Shown piece after piece: positions 16,724-25,281 of a stretch of 64,000 nucleotides of DNA. Source of the stretch: Bog-159 sp963818855 (GTDB lineage: Bacteria; Acidobacteriota; Terriglobia; Bryobacterales; Bryobacteraceae). Location: contig CAWFUH010000017.1 in the NCBI GenBank assembly GCA_963818855.1, positions 248,001 through 312,000 on the forward strand. The letters run 5' to 3'. Numbering within the stretch: position 1 is the first letter of the stretch; every line of letters begins with the position of its first letter. The notes beneath the pieces were generated by a model. That model was given only the letters and a program-made list of their open reading frames with translations. It was not told where the DNA came from and searched no databases. A program made the translations under genes and the position numbers.

Positions 16724-17807
16724 CGACTGCCGGCGGCTCCGCCTGAATCTGCACCAGATCTTCGGACGCGGCCACCGGCGCGGGCGGACGCAACAGGTTT
16801 CGCGACCACTTCGAAAAATAGATCAACCGTTCGATGGCCGGCAACAGCCGGCGCACGGTCTTGCCGTGGAACAGCAGGCTGCCTGCCACCAGCGCCGGAT
16901 GCGGAATGGTGGTGCAGCAGCGCGCGCAGATATCGATCTCGCCCGCGCGCCCCTGGGTGTGCGCGCGGCGCATGCTTGCCATCTCCGCGCCGTTCCAGAG
17001 CCTCGAGAGCGGCTGCTCCGCGATGTTACCCAGCGGCGCGCCATCCAGCATATAGCTCTGGCAGCACGGATAGACGTCGCCATTCTGCTTCACATACAGC
17101 GGCCCGCGCCACAAGTAATGGCAAGGATGTTTCCAGTCCTCCGCCGCGTGGCCGGCATCCGGACGCATCATGTTGGTTTCGTCTTCCTTGATGCGTACCT
17201 GATCCACACCCGGCACACCGCGCCAGAACCGCACGAATTCGGCTACTTCGCCGGCGTTGCGCTCCATGCGCACCATCTGCACCACCACCTGCAGCTTCGC
17301 CCGGCGGGCGTGCTTCATTTCGGCGAAGCGCACGAAGTTATCGCGCACCTTTTCGAATTTGGCGCCCTTGCGGTAGAATTCGAAGCTTTCCTTAGTCGAT
17401 CCGTCGAAGCTGAGGGTGATCTGTTCGAGCGGTGACGCTAGCACCCGGGCGGCTACGCGTTCATCCAGAAAAGTTCCATTCGTCGAAAGCAGGGTGGAGA
17501 TGCTGTGCTGGTGGCAGAACTCGATCCGCTCGAATATTTGCGGATCCATGAACGGCTCACCCAGGCCGATCAGCATCATATGTTCGGCCGTGTTTCCGGA
17601 TTCCCGCACCACCCGTTCGAATACGTCGCCGGACATATCGGCTTTGGGCTGCTTGTGCGTCTCGCGCGGACACATCGGGCAATACAGGTTGCACTTGGCG
17701 GTGGTCTCGACAATGTACTCCACGGGCAGGCCCGCCAGCGTCGCACGCCGCGCCAGATAGCCCCACAACAGCTTGGCCCGATTCCAGGCTCGCATTGGTC
17801 CTTTCAT
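16644..17807 (-). CDS. Radical SAM protein with SPASM-like C-terminal cluster domain
   Basis: The 387-residue protein has the radical SAM motif CNLYCPMC (Cys39, Cys43, Cys46). It then shows GLGEPFMDP, STNGTFLDE and LSFDGSTKESFE, typical of the barrel. The C-terminal CHYLWRGPLYVKQNGDVYPCCQ and CARCC cysteines fit a SPASM auxiliary Fe-S domain. Such proteins modify peptides or sugars; the substrate is unknown. Two starts are possible: ATG 17807, or ATG 17795 preceded by AAAGGA. The last ~27 codons run antisense to the ADOP gene and are Pro/Arg rich, so this tail is probably not part of the conserved fold. Confidence 0.85.
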   Translation of the reverse strand: MKGPMRAWNRAKLLWGYLARRATLAGLPVEYIVETTAKCNLYCPMCPRETHKQPKADMSGDVFERVVRESGNTAEHMMLIGLGEPFMDPQIFERIEFCHQHSISTLLSTNGTFLDERVAARVLASPLEQITLSFDGSTKESFEFYRKGAKFEKVRDNFVRFAEMKHARRAKLQVVVQMVRMERNAGEVAEFVRFWRGVPGVDQVRIKEDETNMMRPDAGHAAEDWKHPCHYLWRGPLYVKQNGDVYPCCQSYMLDGAPLGNIAEQPLSRLWNGAEMASMRRAHTQGRAGEIDICARCCTTIPHPALVAGSLLFHGKTVRRLLPAIERLIYFSKWSRNLLRPPAPVAASEDLVQIQAEPPAVATRSAVTSSGPPRQRAGRVPTRPPDP

Positions 17808-17842
17808 TGTACCCGCCGCCCAGGCGCGTTTCGCGCGCCGAC

Positions 17843-17880
17843 CGGGCTGAAGCCCTGCGCCGGCTAAAGCCCACCCTCCA
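17843..17880. repeat. Two-module intergenic repeat overlapping the end of the acyl-CoA synthetase gene
   Basis: It has the same order as 13694-13733, with slightly diverged arms (GGGCTGAAGCCC, then GGCTAAAGCCCACCCTCCA). The stop codon and last codons of the minus-strand acyl-CoA synthetase gene lie inside it. Confidence 0.75.
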
Positions 17881-19381
17881 CTCTTTTGCGTAATTCGTTT
17901 TTTCTTACTTTGCCGGTGACAGTGCGCGGCAAAGTCCCGAACTCAACCAGCTTCGGACATTTGAAATGGGCCAGCCGTGCACGGCAAAAGTCGATGAGCT
18001 CCTGGGCCGTGGCCGTATGCCCCGGCTTCAATCCTACATAGGCTTTGGGTACCTCGCCCCATTTTTCATCCGGCGCCGCGACCACGGCTGCTTCGAGCAC
18101 TGCCGGATGTTCGGCGAGCACTTTCTCCACCTCGATGGACGAGATATTCTCGCCGCCGGAAATAACAATATCCTTTTTGCGGTCGCGTATCTCGATATAG
18201 CCGTCGGCGTGCATGACGGCAATATCGCCCGAGTGGAACCATCCGCCGCGAAACGCTTCCGTGGTGGCTTCCGGATTCTTGTAATATCCCAGCATCACGT
18301 TATTGCCGCGCATGATGACTTCGCCCATGGTCTGGCCATCCGCCGGGACATCGCCCATTTCATCGTCGACTACGCGCAAATCCGTGCCGGCGATGGTGTA
18401 GGCCACGCCCTGGCGCGCTCGCATTTGCACGCGTTCGGCGGCCGGCAGCGCGTTCCACTCCGGATGCCACGCGCAAATGGTATGTGGGCCGTAGGTCTCC
18501 GTCAGCCCGTAGGCGTGCGCCAGATCGGCCCCCATGGCGTCGGCCGCGCGAATGATAGCGGGGGTGGGCGGCGCGCCTGCGGTCACGATCTTCAGCCCGT
18601 TTGCAAACCGGATGCCTCTGGCCGCACAGTATTCGGCCAGCGTGCTCACCACCACCGGCGCGCCGCTTAAGTGCGTGACGCCCTCGGTATCGATCAGCTC
18701 CACGATTTTTTGGGGATCCACCTGCCGCAGGCAGATGTGCCGCGCCCCCACCGCGGTGACGGCCCATGGAAAGCACCAGCCGTTGCAGTGGAACATGGGC
18801 AGCGTCCACAGGTAGACGGAAGCGCTGTTCAGGCCGTGTTCCACGACTTCTCCCACCGCGTTTAGATAGGCACTGCGGTTCGTGTACATGACGCCCTTGG
18901 GGAAGCCGGTAGTTCCGCTCGTATAGTTGATGGCGATGAAACCGTCTTCCTGCGGCTGCGGCATGTCGGCCGCAGGAAATTCGCCTTGCGCCAGGAAACC
19001 TTCGTAATCGGTGATTACATGATCGAGTGTCGGCAAGGCGGGCGCAAGCTGCGGATCGGCAATCGCCACGCGCGCCTCGCAATGGTTGAGGATCCAGGCC
19101 AACTCCCCGGTCTGCAGACGGGTGTTCAGCATCACCAGCACGGCGCCAGCCAGCAGCACTCCGAAGTGTGCTTCCAAGGCAGCAGGGCTATTCAGCGCCA
19201 GAACGGCTACACGGTCTCCCGGCTGGACACCCAGCGCGCGCAGGGCGCTCGCTTGCCGATGGACGCGCTCGTTGAATTCAGCGTAGGTGAAGCGCCGGTC
19301 GCCATCCACCACCGCGATGCGGTTGCGGTATACCCAGGCGCTGCGGGCCAGAAAATCCAGGGGGGTCAAGGGCGATTTCAT
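17864..19381 (-). CDS. AMP-dependent acyl-CoA synthetase (fatty-acid ligase family)
   Basis: The 505-residue protein activates a carboxylic acid through an acyl-AMP to acyl-CoA. The P-loop motif YTSGTTGFPKG is at 153-163 and YGLTETYGP marks the A5 region. GWFHSGDIAVMHADGYIEIRDRKKDIVISGGENIS covers A7-A8, and the catalytic A10 Lys is in RTVTGKVRKNEL. The overall sequence resembles medium/long-chain fatty-acid or 3-methylmercaptopropionyl-type ligases. Neighbouring dehydrogenase and oxidoreductase genes on the same strand fit a lipid or aromatic acid pathway, but the substrate is open. The final VEGGL and the stop are encoded by an intergenic repeat, so the C-terminus has been replaced or trimmed by it. 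Confidence 0.9.
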   Translation of the reverse strand: MKSPLTPLDFLARSAWVYRNRIAVVDGDRRFTYAEFNERVHRQASALRALGVQPGDRVAVLALNSPAALEAHFGVLLAGAVLVMLNTRLQTGELAWILNHCEARVAIADPQLAPALPTLDHVITDYEGFLAQGEFPAADMPQPQEDGFIAINYTSGTTGFPKGVMYTNRSAYLNAVGEVVEHGLNSASVYLWTLPMFHCNGWCFPWAVTAVGARHICLRQVDPQKIVELIDTEGVTHLSGAPVVVSTLAEYCAARGIRFANGLKIVTAGAPPTPAIIRAADAMGADLAHAYGLTETYGPHTICAWHPEWNALPAAERVQMRARQGVAYTIAGTDLRVVDDEMGDVPADGQTMGEVIMRGNNVMLGYYKNPEATTEAFRGGWFHSGDIAVMHADGYIEIRDRKKDIVISGGENISSIEVEKVLAEHPAVLEAAVVAAPDEKWGEVPKAYVGLKPGHTATAQELIDFCRARLAHFKCPKLVEFGTLPRTVTGKVRKNELRKRVEGGL

Positions 19382-19424
19382 CTCGTCTGCATTTTACAGC
19401 ATGCGGCTGAGGGAGAGGTTCGAT

Positions 19425-19463
19425 GGCGGGCTGAAGCCCCGCGCGCTTAAAGCCCGCCCTCCA
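19425..19463. repeat. Two-module intergenic repeat
   Basis: GGCGGGCTGAAGCCCCGC is followed by GCTTAAAGCCCGCCCTCCA, the same order as 13694-13733. It sits between the acyl-CoA synthetase start and the decayed SDR gene. Confidence 0.75.
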
Positions 19464-19487
19464 AAAGCGGAGGAGGAGGCGTCTGGC

Positions 19488-20177
19488 TTAGCGCAACCCG
19501 CCGGCAACCTGGATAATCTGGCCCGTGATCCACCCCGCCGCCGGCGAGACCAGGAATGATACCACCGTGGCAATATATCGCGTGGACGGCCGAGTCGACC
19601 GAGGGGGGTTCGCGCGATAAACGCTGCATTGATCTGCTCAGCGTCCGCCATAGCCCGGTTGCCTTCCGTGTCTACCGGCCCTGGGACCACGGCGTTCACC
19701 AGAATGTGCCGCGTTCCAAGTTCGGCTGCGAGGCTCCTGGTGATGACGTCGACAGCGCCCTTACTGGCGCTATAGACCGACGCGCCGGGAGGCGCCTCGG
19801 CCGACGCGACGGGACCAATATTGACAACGGAGCCGCCCTCCTCGCCCCTGGCGCCGGCGGCTGCCTGCGTGGCGAACAGCAAACCTTTGACGTTCAGATC
19901 GAACATGCGATCGAAATGCGCTTCGGTAATCTGTGGCAGGGGAAGAAAATCATACACACCAGCGTTATTAACCAGGATATCGATCCGGCCGAATTCGGAA
20001 ATCGCCGCGTCCACCAGTTGTCTGGCTTCGGCTGGTTTACTGACGTCGGCACGAATACATCCAGTCCGCGGCAAGCCGAGGAACTGGTTGCGCATATCAA
20101 GTCCGTTGTGCGATGGCCGCTCCGATTCCCTTTGATGCGCCGGTGACGACGGCCACCTTGCCGGTAAGTTTTGCCAT
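19488..20177 (-). pseudogene. Decayed short-chain dehydrogenase/reductase (FabG-like)
   Basis: The gene starts well (ATG 20177, preceded by AAAGGAGA) with MAKLTGKVAVVTGASKGIG, the classical SDR nucleotide-binding start, but hits a TGA after 26 codons. The body continues in another frame with RADVSKPAEA, LVNNAG and the catalytic YSASKGA, and about 20 residues of the expected beta2-alpha2 region are missing. Near 19570 a second shift occurs. After GRLGRPRDI the correct C-terminus, SFLVSPAAGWITGQIIQVAGG, lies in a third frame and ends at 19488. Two disruptions plus an internal loss make a working enzyme unlikely. It follows the FAD oxidoreductase by 14 bp and was once in its operon. Confidence 0.85.
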
Positions 20178-20191
20178 TTGCTCGTCTCCTT

Positions 20192-21655
20192 TCAGGCGTT
20201 GGAATGGGCCGATCGGGCAGCCGGCGAAGACGCGGACGAGAATAAACCGATCAGCCCCTCCATCATGGTGGGGTGGGTCAGGACCGCATCCCGCAACTTA
20301 GTGTACGGCATGCCGCCAATCATGGCGATCTGGACGGCGGACATGATTTCGCCGGCCTCCGCACCGAGGGCGGTAAACCCCAGGATGCGCTCGCCGTCCA
20401 TCTCGACCAGCGCTTTCAGGAATCCCCGTGTCTCAGAAAGTGTGCGCGCGCGCAGCACTGCCTCCATGGGAATTTTGAATACACGACACTGAATGCCTTG
20501 CGCCCGGGCTTGCTTCTCGCTAAGGCCGATACGGGCCAGTTCCGGGTCGGTGAACAAGCAGAATGGAACCTGTCTGCCGGTGGTCACGTGGTTTCCGCCA
20601 TTGATGTTGTCACGAATCACGTGGAAATCGTCGAAGCTGATGTGCGTGAACTTGGGGCCGCCGGTGACATCACCGACAGCCCATACTCCGGGGGCCGTGG
20701 TTTCGAGCCGCGGGTTGACCTTCACATACCCATCGCTGGTAAGCTCGACACCGGCCAAGTCGAGTCCGATACCTTCCGTGTTCGGAGCGCGGCCCGAGGC
20801 GGCCAGCAGATGGGTCCCTTCGAGCGTTCGCTCCACGCCGCCTTGGCCGCCCTGCACGAGAGAAACCTGCACGCGCTGACCCGACTTGCCCGAGATGCGC
20901 TGCAGACGGGCATTCAACACCAGCTCGATGCCCTCGTCTGCGAAGAGCTGGTGGAGAGCTTCTGTTACATCGTCATCTTCCTGGTGTACCAGCCGGTCGT
21001 TGCGGTCGATCACGGTGACGTCGCTGCCGAAGCGCCGCATGGCTTGCGATAGTTCCAATCCGACATAGCCACCGCCTATCACGATAAGATGCCGGGGCGT
21101 CTCATCCAGTTCGAGCGCCTCGACGTGCGTGAGGGGCTGCGATTCAGCGAGACCGGGAATGGGGTCCAAGCGAGCGCGGGTCCCTGTGCTGATGACCACG
21201 TTTGCCCCACGAAGCCGCCGAGTGCTTCCATTGGGCAGGGTAACTTCGACGGTCCGCGGCGCAATGAAGCGCCCGGAGCCCATGATGAGTTCGCCTCCGC
21301 TCCGTTCGTAGTTCTCACGATGCAGGTCGACGAGGTCCGACACCATCCGGCGTTTGCGGTCCCGCACGGCAGACATATTCACCGAGAAGCTGTCCGCCAT
21401 AATGCCGAACTCCCGGCTTCTGCGGAAGTACGATGCAATTTTGGCGCTGTGGATAATATTCTTACTGGGCAGACAGGCTATGTTGGGGCAGGCGCCGCCG
21501 AGGTATTTGCGCTCGATCGTGGCCACGCGTTGTCCCTGCTCCGCAAATGTCCAGGCAAGGAATTTCGATCCGGTGCCGCTGCCGAGGATCACAAGGTCGT
21601 ACTGTTCCGGCTCCGCCGGCGGCCGGGCCGACGGCGCGTCTTCGACGTTGTTCAT
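20192..21655 (-). CDS. FAD-containing pyridine nucleotide-disulfide oxidoreductase (mercuric reductase/Lpd-like)
   Basis: The 487-residue flavoprotein has an FAD motif (LVILGSGTGSKFLAW), a redox-active pair Cys56/Cys61 in GGACPNIACLPSK, an NAD(P) motif (LIVIGGGYVGLELSQAMRRFG), the second FAD motif GVWAVGDVTGGP and the C-terminal HPTMMEG His-Glu dyad. It lacks a metal-binding HMA domain, and no lipoyl enzyme genes are near. It therefore belongs to the loosely annotated FAD-containing oxidoreductase group rather than proven Lpd or MerA. ATG 21655 follows AAGGGGAAAA at good spacing; the longer frame to 21778 has no such site. Confidence 0.85.
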   Translation of the reverse strand: MNNVEDAPSARPPAEPEQYDLVILGSGTGSKFLAWTFAEQGQRVATIERKYLGGACPNIACLPSKNIIHSAKIASYFRRSREFGIMADSFSVNMSAVRDRKRRMVSDLVDLHRENYERSGGELIMGSGRFIAPRTVEVTLPNGSTRRLRGANVVISTGTRARLDPIPGLAESQPLTHVEALELDETPRHLIVIGGGYVGLELSQAMRRFGSDVTVIDRNDRLVHQEDDDVTEALHQLFADEGIELVLNARLQRISGKSGQRVQVSLVQGGQGGVERTLEGTHLLAASGRAPNTEGIGLDLAGVELTSDGYVKVNPRLETTAPGVWAVGDVTGGPKFTHISFDDFHVIRDNINGGNHVTTGRQVPFCLFTDPELARIGLSEKQARAQGIQCRVFKIPMEAVLRARTLSETRGFLKALVEMDGERILGFTALGAEAGEIMSAVQIAMIGGMPYTKLRDAVLTHPTMMEGLIGLFSSASSPAARSAHSNA

Positions 21656-21807
21656 GTGAATTTTCCCCTTGATTATGAGATTCAACATGGCTTGCCGAGG
21701 GAGCATGTGCGGATAGCCGTCGTTAATCGAGATTGTGAATTGCGCCACAGAAAATCTCAACCGGGCTGCCACAGGCATGCCCTACGTTCCGGTGCGAGAA
21801 TGGTTTT

Positions 21808-22260
21808 ATGGCTAGGGTCACTGAACTCACTGTGAATGGAACCCGGCGGCCCGTCGGCGTCGATCCGGATACACCGTTACTCGCGGTGTTACGCGATCAC
21901 CTCGAGCTCACCGGCGCAAAGTACGGCTGCGGCGAAGGCCAGTGCGGCGCTTGCACGGTGCTGCTGGATGGGCAGCCGATGCGCTCGTGCATCACGCCGG
22001 TGCGGGCCGCTGCGGGTAAACAGATCACCACCATCGAAGGCATCCAGCATCCGCTGCAGGACGCGTTTCTCGACCAGGATGCCATGCAATGCGGCTATTG
22101 CACTTCCGGCATGATCGTTTCCGGGGTGGCGCTGCTGAAGAAGAACGCGCACCCCACACGGGAGGAGATCGTGCGACATATGAATGGGAATATTTGCCGC
22201 TGCGGGACCTATTTGAGGATCATAGCGGCGATCCAGAAGGCGGCTGAATCCCATGCCTGA
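21808..22260 (+). CDS. [2Fe-2S] small subunit of a molybdenum hydroxylase (isoquinoline 1-oxidoreductase alpha type)
   Basis: This 150-residue electron-transfer subunit has two Fe-S domains. The plant-ferredoxin-like cluster uses Cys41, Cys46, Cys49 and Cys61 (GCGEGQCGACTVLLDG). The helical cluster uses Cys95, Cys98, Cys130 and Cys132 (CGYC and CRC). It overlaps the large-subunit gene by 8 nt, so the two are translated together. No separate FAD subunit gene is present, which is the IorAB arrangement in which electrons leave to a cytochrome c. Confidence 0.93.
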   Translation: MARVTELTVNGTRRPVGVDPDTPLLAVLRDHLELTGAKYGCGEGQCGACTVLLDGQPMRSCITPVRAAAGKQITTIEGIQHPLQDAFLDQDAMQCGYCTSGMIVSGVALLKKNAHPTREEIVRHMNGNICRCGTYLRIIAAIQKAAESHA

Positions 22261-24334
22261 GCACTTGTCTGATGCGCCTTTCCGGATCGAGCCCGAGCGC
22301 TACGAACTTGCCGCGGCGCCGGCCTACCACTTCGCCGTGGATCGCCGGGACTTTTTGGGGCTGCTGGGCGGCGGCCTGCTGGTGGTCTTTTCCGCCCGCG
22401 CGCAGGAGTCCGGCCGCAGAGGACGCGGCGAAGCCGTTCCCGAAGCGCTGGACGCCTGGCTGCATATCGGCGAAGATGGGGTGGTTTCGATCTCTACGGG
22501 TAAGACCGAGGTTGGCCAGAACATTCGTACTTCCCTGAGCCAGGCCGCGGCGGAAGAACTCAGCTGCCCCGTCGCGAGCATCAAACTGGTGATGGCCGAT
22601 ACGGCGCTGGTGCCCTACGATATGGGAACGTTCGGCAGCCGGACGACGCCCACTATGGCACCGCAAGTCCGGCGCGCCGCCGCCACCGCGCGCGAGGTGT
22701 TGCGGGATCTGGCGGCTGAACGGTGGCAGATCGACCGCGCCAAGGTATCCATCGTGGACGGGAAGGTGAGCGGCGCCGGCATCGCCGCACCTATCAGCTT
22801 CGGCGAATTGACTAAGGGGCAAAAGCTGACCAAAACCATCGCGCGCGACGTGACTGTGGCGCGCCCGGTGTCGCGATCGGTTCCGAAGCTCGATGCGCGC
22901 GACATGGTAACCGGCCGGCACAAATACACGCCCGATCTCACGCGACCCGGCATGCTCTACGGCCGGGTGCTGCGCCCGCCGGCCTTCGGCGCCACGCTCG
23001 ATAATCTCGAAGTACCCGCACTGCCCGGGGTGACCGTGGTGCACGAGAATAACTTTGCGGGAGTGGCCGCACCGGATGCGGAAGCGGCGGCCAGTGCTCT
23101 TCACCAGTTCAAGGCCGAATGGAAACGTGAGCCGATTCCGGCAGGCGCCGCCTCCGGCCCGGGATTGTACGATTACTTGAAGCACACGGCGGAAGCGCGC
23201 GAAGGCGAGGGAGCGGGATCCATCGCCGAGGGGATGGCCGCTGCGGATATCAAGCTGCAAGGCGCGTACACGGTGGCTTACATCGCGCACGCTCCGCTCG
23301 AACCGCGGGCCGCGCTGGCGGAGTGGGAAGAAGGCAAGCTGACGGTATGGACCGGCACGCAGGTGCCCTTCGGCGTGCGTTCGGAGCTGGCGTCCGCCTT
23401 CGGAATCCCGGAGGATCGCGTGCGCGTGATCGTGCCGGATACGGGCTCGGCTTATGGCGGCAAACACTCCGGCGAGTGCGCCGTGGAAGCCGCGCGGCTG
23501 GCCAAGGCGGCCGGCAAACCGGTGAAGCTGGTCTGGACGCGCGAAGAGGAATTCACCTGGTCGTATTTCCGGCCCGCGGGCCTGATCGAGATTTCGAGCG
23601 GCGCGCGCCGCGATGGAACGATCGCCGCCTGGGAATGCCATAACTACAACTCGGGCGGTTCGGGCTTAGTGGGCAAGTACGACATTGCCAACCAGCGGAA
23701 CGCCTTTCATCCATCGAATTCTCCGCTGCGCCAAGGCTCCTACCGCGGCCTGGCGGCCACCGCCAATCATTTCGCGCGCGAGGTGCACATGGATGAACTC
23801 GCGCACGCCTTGAAAATGGAGCCGCTCGAATTCCGCCTGAAGAATTTGAAAGACGATCGCCTGCGCGCTGTTTTGCAGGCGGCCGCGGAACGTTTCGGCC
23901 GGGGCCGGGGGAAGGGCATGGGCGTCTCTTGCGGATTCGAAAAGAACGGGTACATTGCCACTTGCGCGCAAGTTGCGGTGGAGGACCGGCGCATCCGCAT
24001 AGTACGTGTGGTGGAAGCTTTCGACTGCGGCGCGGTGGTGAACCCCAATCACTTGCAAAACCAGATCCAGGGCGCTATTGCGATGGCTATCGGGGGCGCG
24101 CTATTCGAACAGATGCGTTTCGGCGATGGGCGGATTTTGAATCCGCGCTTTTCGGCGTATCGCGTGCCGCGTTTCAGCGATATGCCGGAGATTGAGGTCG
24201 TGCTGGTGGATCGTCCGGATTTGCCTTCGGCGGGCGCTGGGGAGACTCCTATTGTGGGACTGGCTCCTGCCGTTGCGAATGCGGTTTTCGATTTGACTGG
24301 TACCCGGCTTCGTTCTTTGCCTTTGCAGTTGTAG
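22253..24334 (+). CDS. Molybdopterin-binding large subunit of a molybdenum hydroxylase (IorB type), probable Tat substrate
   Basis: The 693-residue subunit carries an internal Tat-like segment DRRDFLGLLGGGLLVVF near residues 30-46. The aldehyde oxidase/xanthine dehydrogenase molybdopterin domains follow, with two-fold homologous halves. Landmarks are GKTEVGQNIRTSLSQ, GTFGSRTTPTM, VPDTGSAYGGKHSGECAVEAA, RQGSYRGLAATANHFARE and the catalytic-Glu region GAGETPIVGLAPAVANAVFD. It should hydroxylate an aldehyde or N-heteroaromatic substrate with water as oxygen source; the substrate cannot be named. The Tat motif suggests periplasmic export of the folded enzyme with its small subunit. Confidence 0.9.
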   Translation: MPEHLSDAPFRIEPERYELAAAPAYHFAVDRRDFLGLLGGGLLVVFSARAQESGRRGRGEAVPEALDAWLHIGEDGVVSISTGKTEVGQNIRTSLSQAAAEELSCPVASIKLVMADTALVPYDMGTFGSRTTPTMAPQVRRAAATAREVLRDLAAERWQIDRAKVSIVDGKVSGAGIAAPISFGELTKGQKLTKTIARDVTVARPVSRSVPKLDARDMVTGRHKYTPDLTRPGMLYGRVLRPPAFGATLDNLEVPALPGVTVVHENNFAGVAAPDAEAAASALHQFKAEWKREPIPAGAASGPGLYDYLKHTAEAREGEGAGSIAEGMAAADIKLQGAYTVAYIAHAPLEPRAALAEWEEGKLTVWTGTQVPFGVRSELASAFGIPEDRVRVIVPDTGSAYGGKHSGECAVEAARLAKAAGKPVKLVWTREEEFTWSYFRPAGLIEISSGARRDGTIAAWECHNYNSGGSGLVGKYDIANQRNAFHPSNSPLRQGSYRGLAATANHFAREVHMDELAHALKMEPLEFRLKNLKDDRLRAVLQAAAERFGRGRGKGMGVSCGFEKNGYIATCAQVAVEDRRIRIVRVVEAFDCGAVVNPNHLQNQIQGAIAMAIGGALFEQMRFGDGRILNPRFSAYRVPRFSDMPEIEVVLVDRPDLPSAGAGETPIVGLAPAVANAVFDLTGTRLRSLPLQL

Positions 24335-24356
24335 ATAGACGGGGATGCGGAGATAA

Positions 24357-24387
24357 GTCCCCGCGCGGCTAAAGCCCGCCCCTCCAT
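24357..24387. repeat. Partial two-module intergenic repeat
   Basis: It retains GGCTAAAGCCCGCCCCTCCA with a shortened first module (GTCCCCGCGC), 22 bp after the molybdenum hydroxylase stop. A further fragment (GGCTAAAACACGCCCTCCA) is at 25214-25232. Confidence 0.6.
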
Positions 24388-24474
24388 GGCGTACCGTTAC
24401 GAATTGGCCTTGTACCGGTACAACCTTCCCGGTCGCCTACCAGAGTTACAAGCTTAGAATCGGCTTATCAGTCA

Positions 24475-25215
24475 ATGAAAATCTGCTTAGCCCGATTCTT
24501 ACTTCCGGTACTCCTGTTCGGCTCCATCGCCACGGCGGCCACCTTCGATGTGACTAACAGTTATGAAGTGACCGTCACCTCCGGCGCGAACCTGATCTTC
24601 TACATCTCGTCGGACAACATGTATCCCGGTGAAGTGGAAATGATGCTGGGTGCCATACCGTTGGGCGGGCCGGTGGCGTCCATACCCGGGACCTCTGACG
24701 TCTACATGCCGGGCTTTCTGTTCACCGGGACGATTGAATCGGTGAATGGGGCCATGAGCATTCCGCTGACTGATCCGGATGCCTCATGGCTGGGCTTGCC
24801 GGCGGGCGATATGCTGTTGACTCCCGGATGGCGCAGCGGCGGATCGTATTCCGGTTCTGTGGACTTATTTTCGGCGGATGTATCGCTTAGCCCGGCGGAG
24901 GCGGCCGCGGTGTTCTCGGGCGGTGAGTTCGTCATTGACCTCCACAATCTCGGCGGCCCCATTACGCTCGCCTACCCGGGCACCCGCATTGCCGACGACT
25001 TTAGCGCGTCCCTGACGAGTGCCGACGGCGCGCGAAGTTGGGGCGTGCGCGCGTTGAGCGTGGGATCGTCGAACGCTCCAGAGCCGGGTACGATTGGCTT
25101 CCTGATCATCGGCCTGACCATCGTGGGCACGCGGTTGGGCAAAGCCATGCATGACAAACGGCTGGCGAAGGTTGTGGTCGCCGCGGCGGAGACGCCGCGT
25201 CCCGGTTCCCGATAG
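24475..25215 (+). CDS. PEP-CTERM sorting-domain protein, secreted
   Basis: The 246-residue protein has a signal peptide (about 1-21), a beta-rich middle of unknown fold with no catalytic motif, and a C-terminal sorting signal. That signal is the motif APEPGT, a hydrophobic helix (IGFLIIGLTIVGTRLG) and a basic tail (KAMHDKR). PEP-CTERM proteins are processed by exosortase; a candidate exosortase is encoded at 59627-60511. The tail beyond the helix is longer than usual (about 25 residues). The function of the mature domain is unknown; many such proteins belong to the extracellular matrix. Confidence 0.8.
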   Translation: MKICLARFLLPVLLFGSIATAATFDVTNSYEVTVTSGANLIFYISSDNMYPGEVEMMLGAIPLGGPVASIPGTSDVYMPGFLFTGTIESVNGAMSIPLTDPDASWLGLPAGDMLLTPGWRSGGSYSGSVDLFSADVSLSPAEAAAVFSGGEFVIDLHNLGGPITLAYPGTRIADDFSASLTSADGARSWGVRALSVGSSNAPEPGTIGFLIIGLTIVGTRLGKAMHDKRLAKVVVAAAETPRPGSR

Positions 25216-25281
25216 GCTAAAACACGCCCTCCACCGGCACTTCGCACCCGATTATACTGGATGTTTCCAAGAGACATCCAC

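Noticed and set aside
17843..17880. Riboswitch or attenuator at the end of the acyl-CoA synthetase gene
   Set aside because: It sits at the 3' end and is a copy of a dispersed repeat.
20192..21655. Mercuric reductase or dihydrolipoamide dehydrogenase as a firm call
   Set aside because: No HMA domain, mer genes or 2-oxoacid dehydrogenase genes are present, so only the broader family is supported.
22220..23641. 473-codon minus-strand frame
   Set aside because: It is antisense to the molybdenum hydroxylase large subunit, whose conserved motifs fill the other strand.
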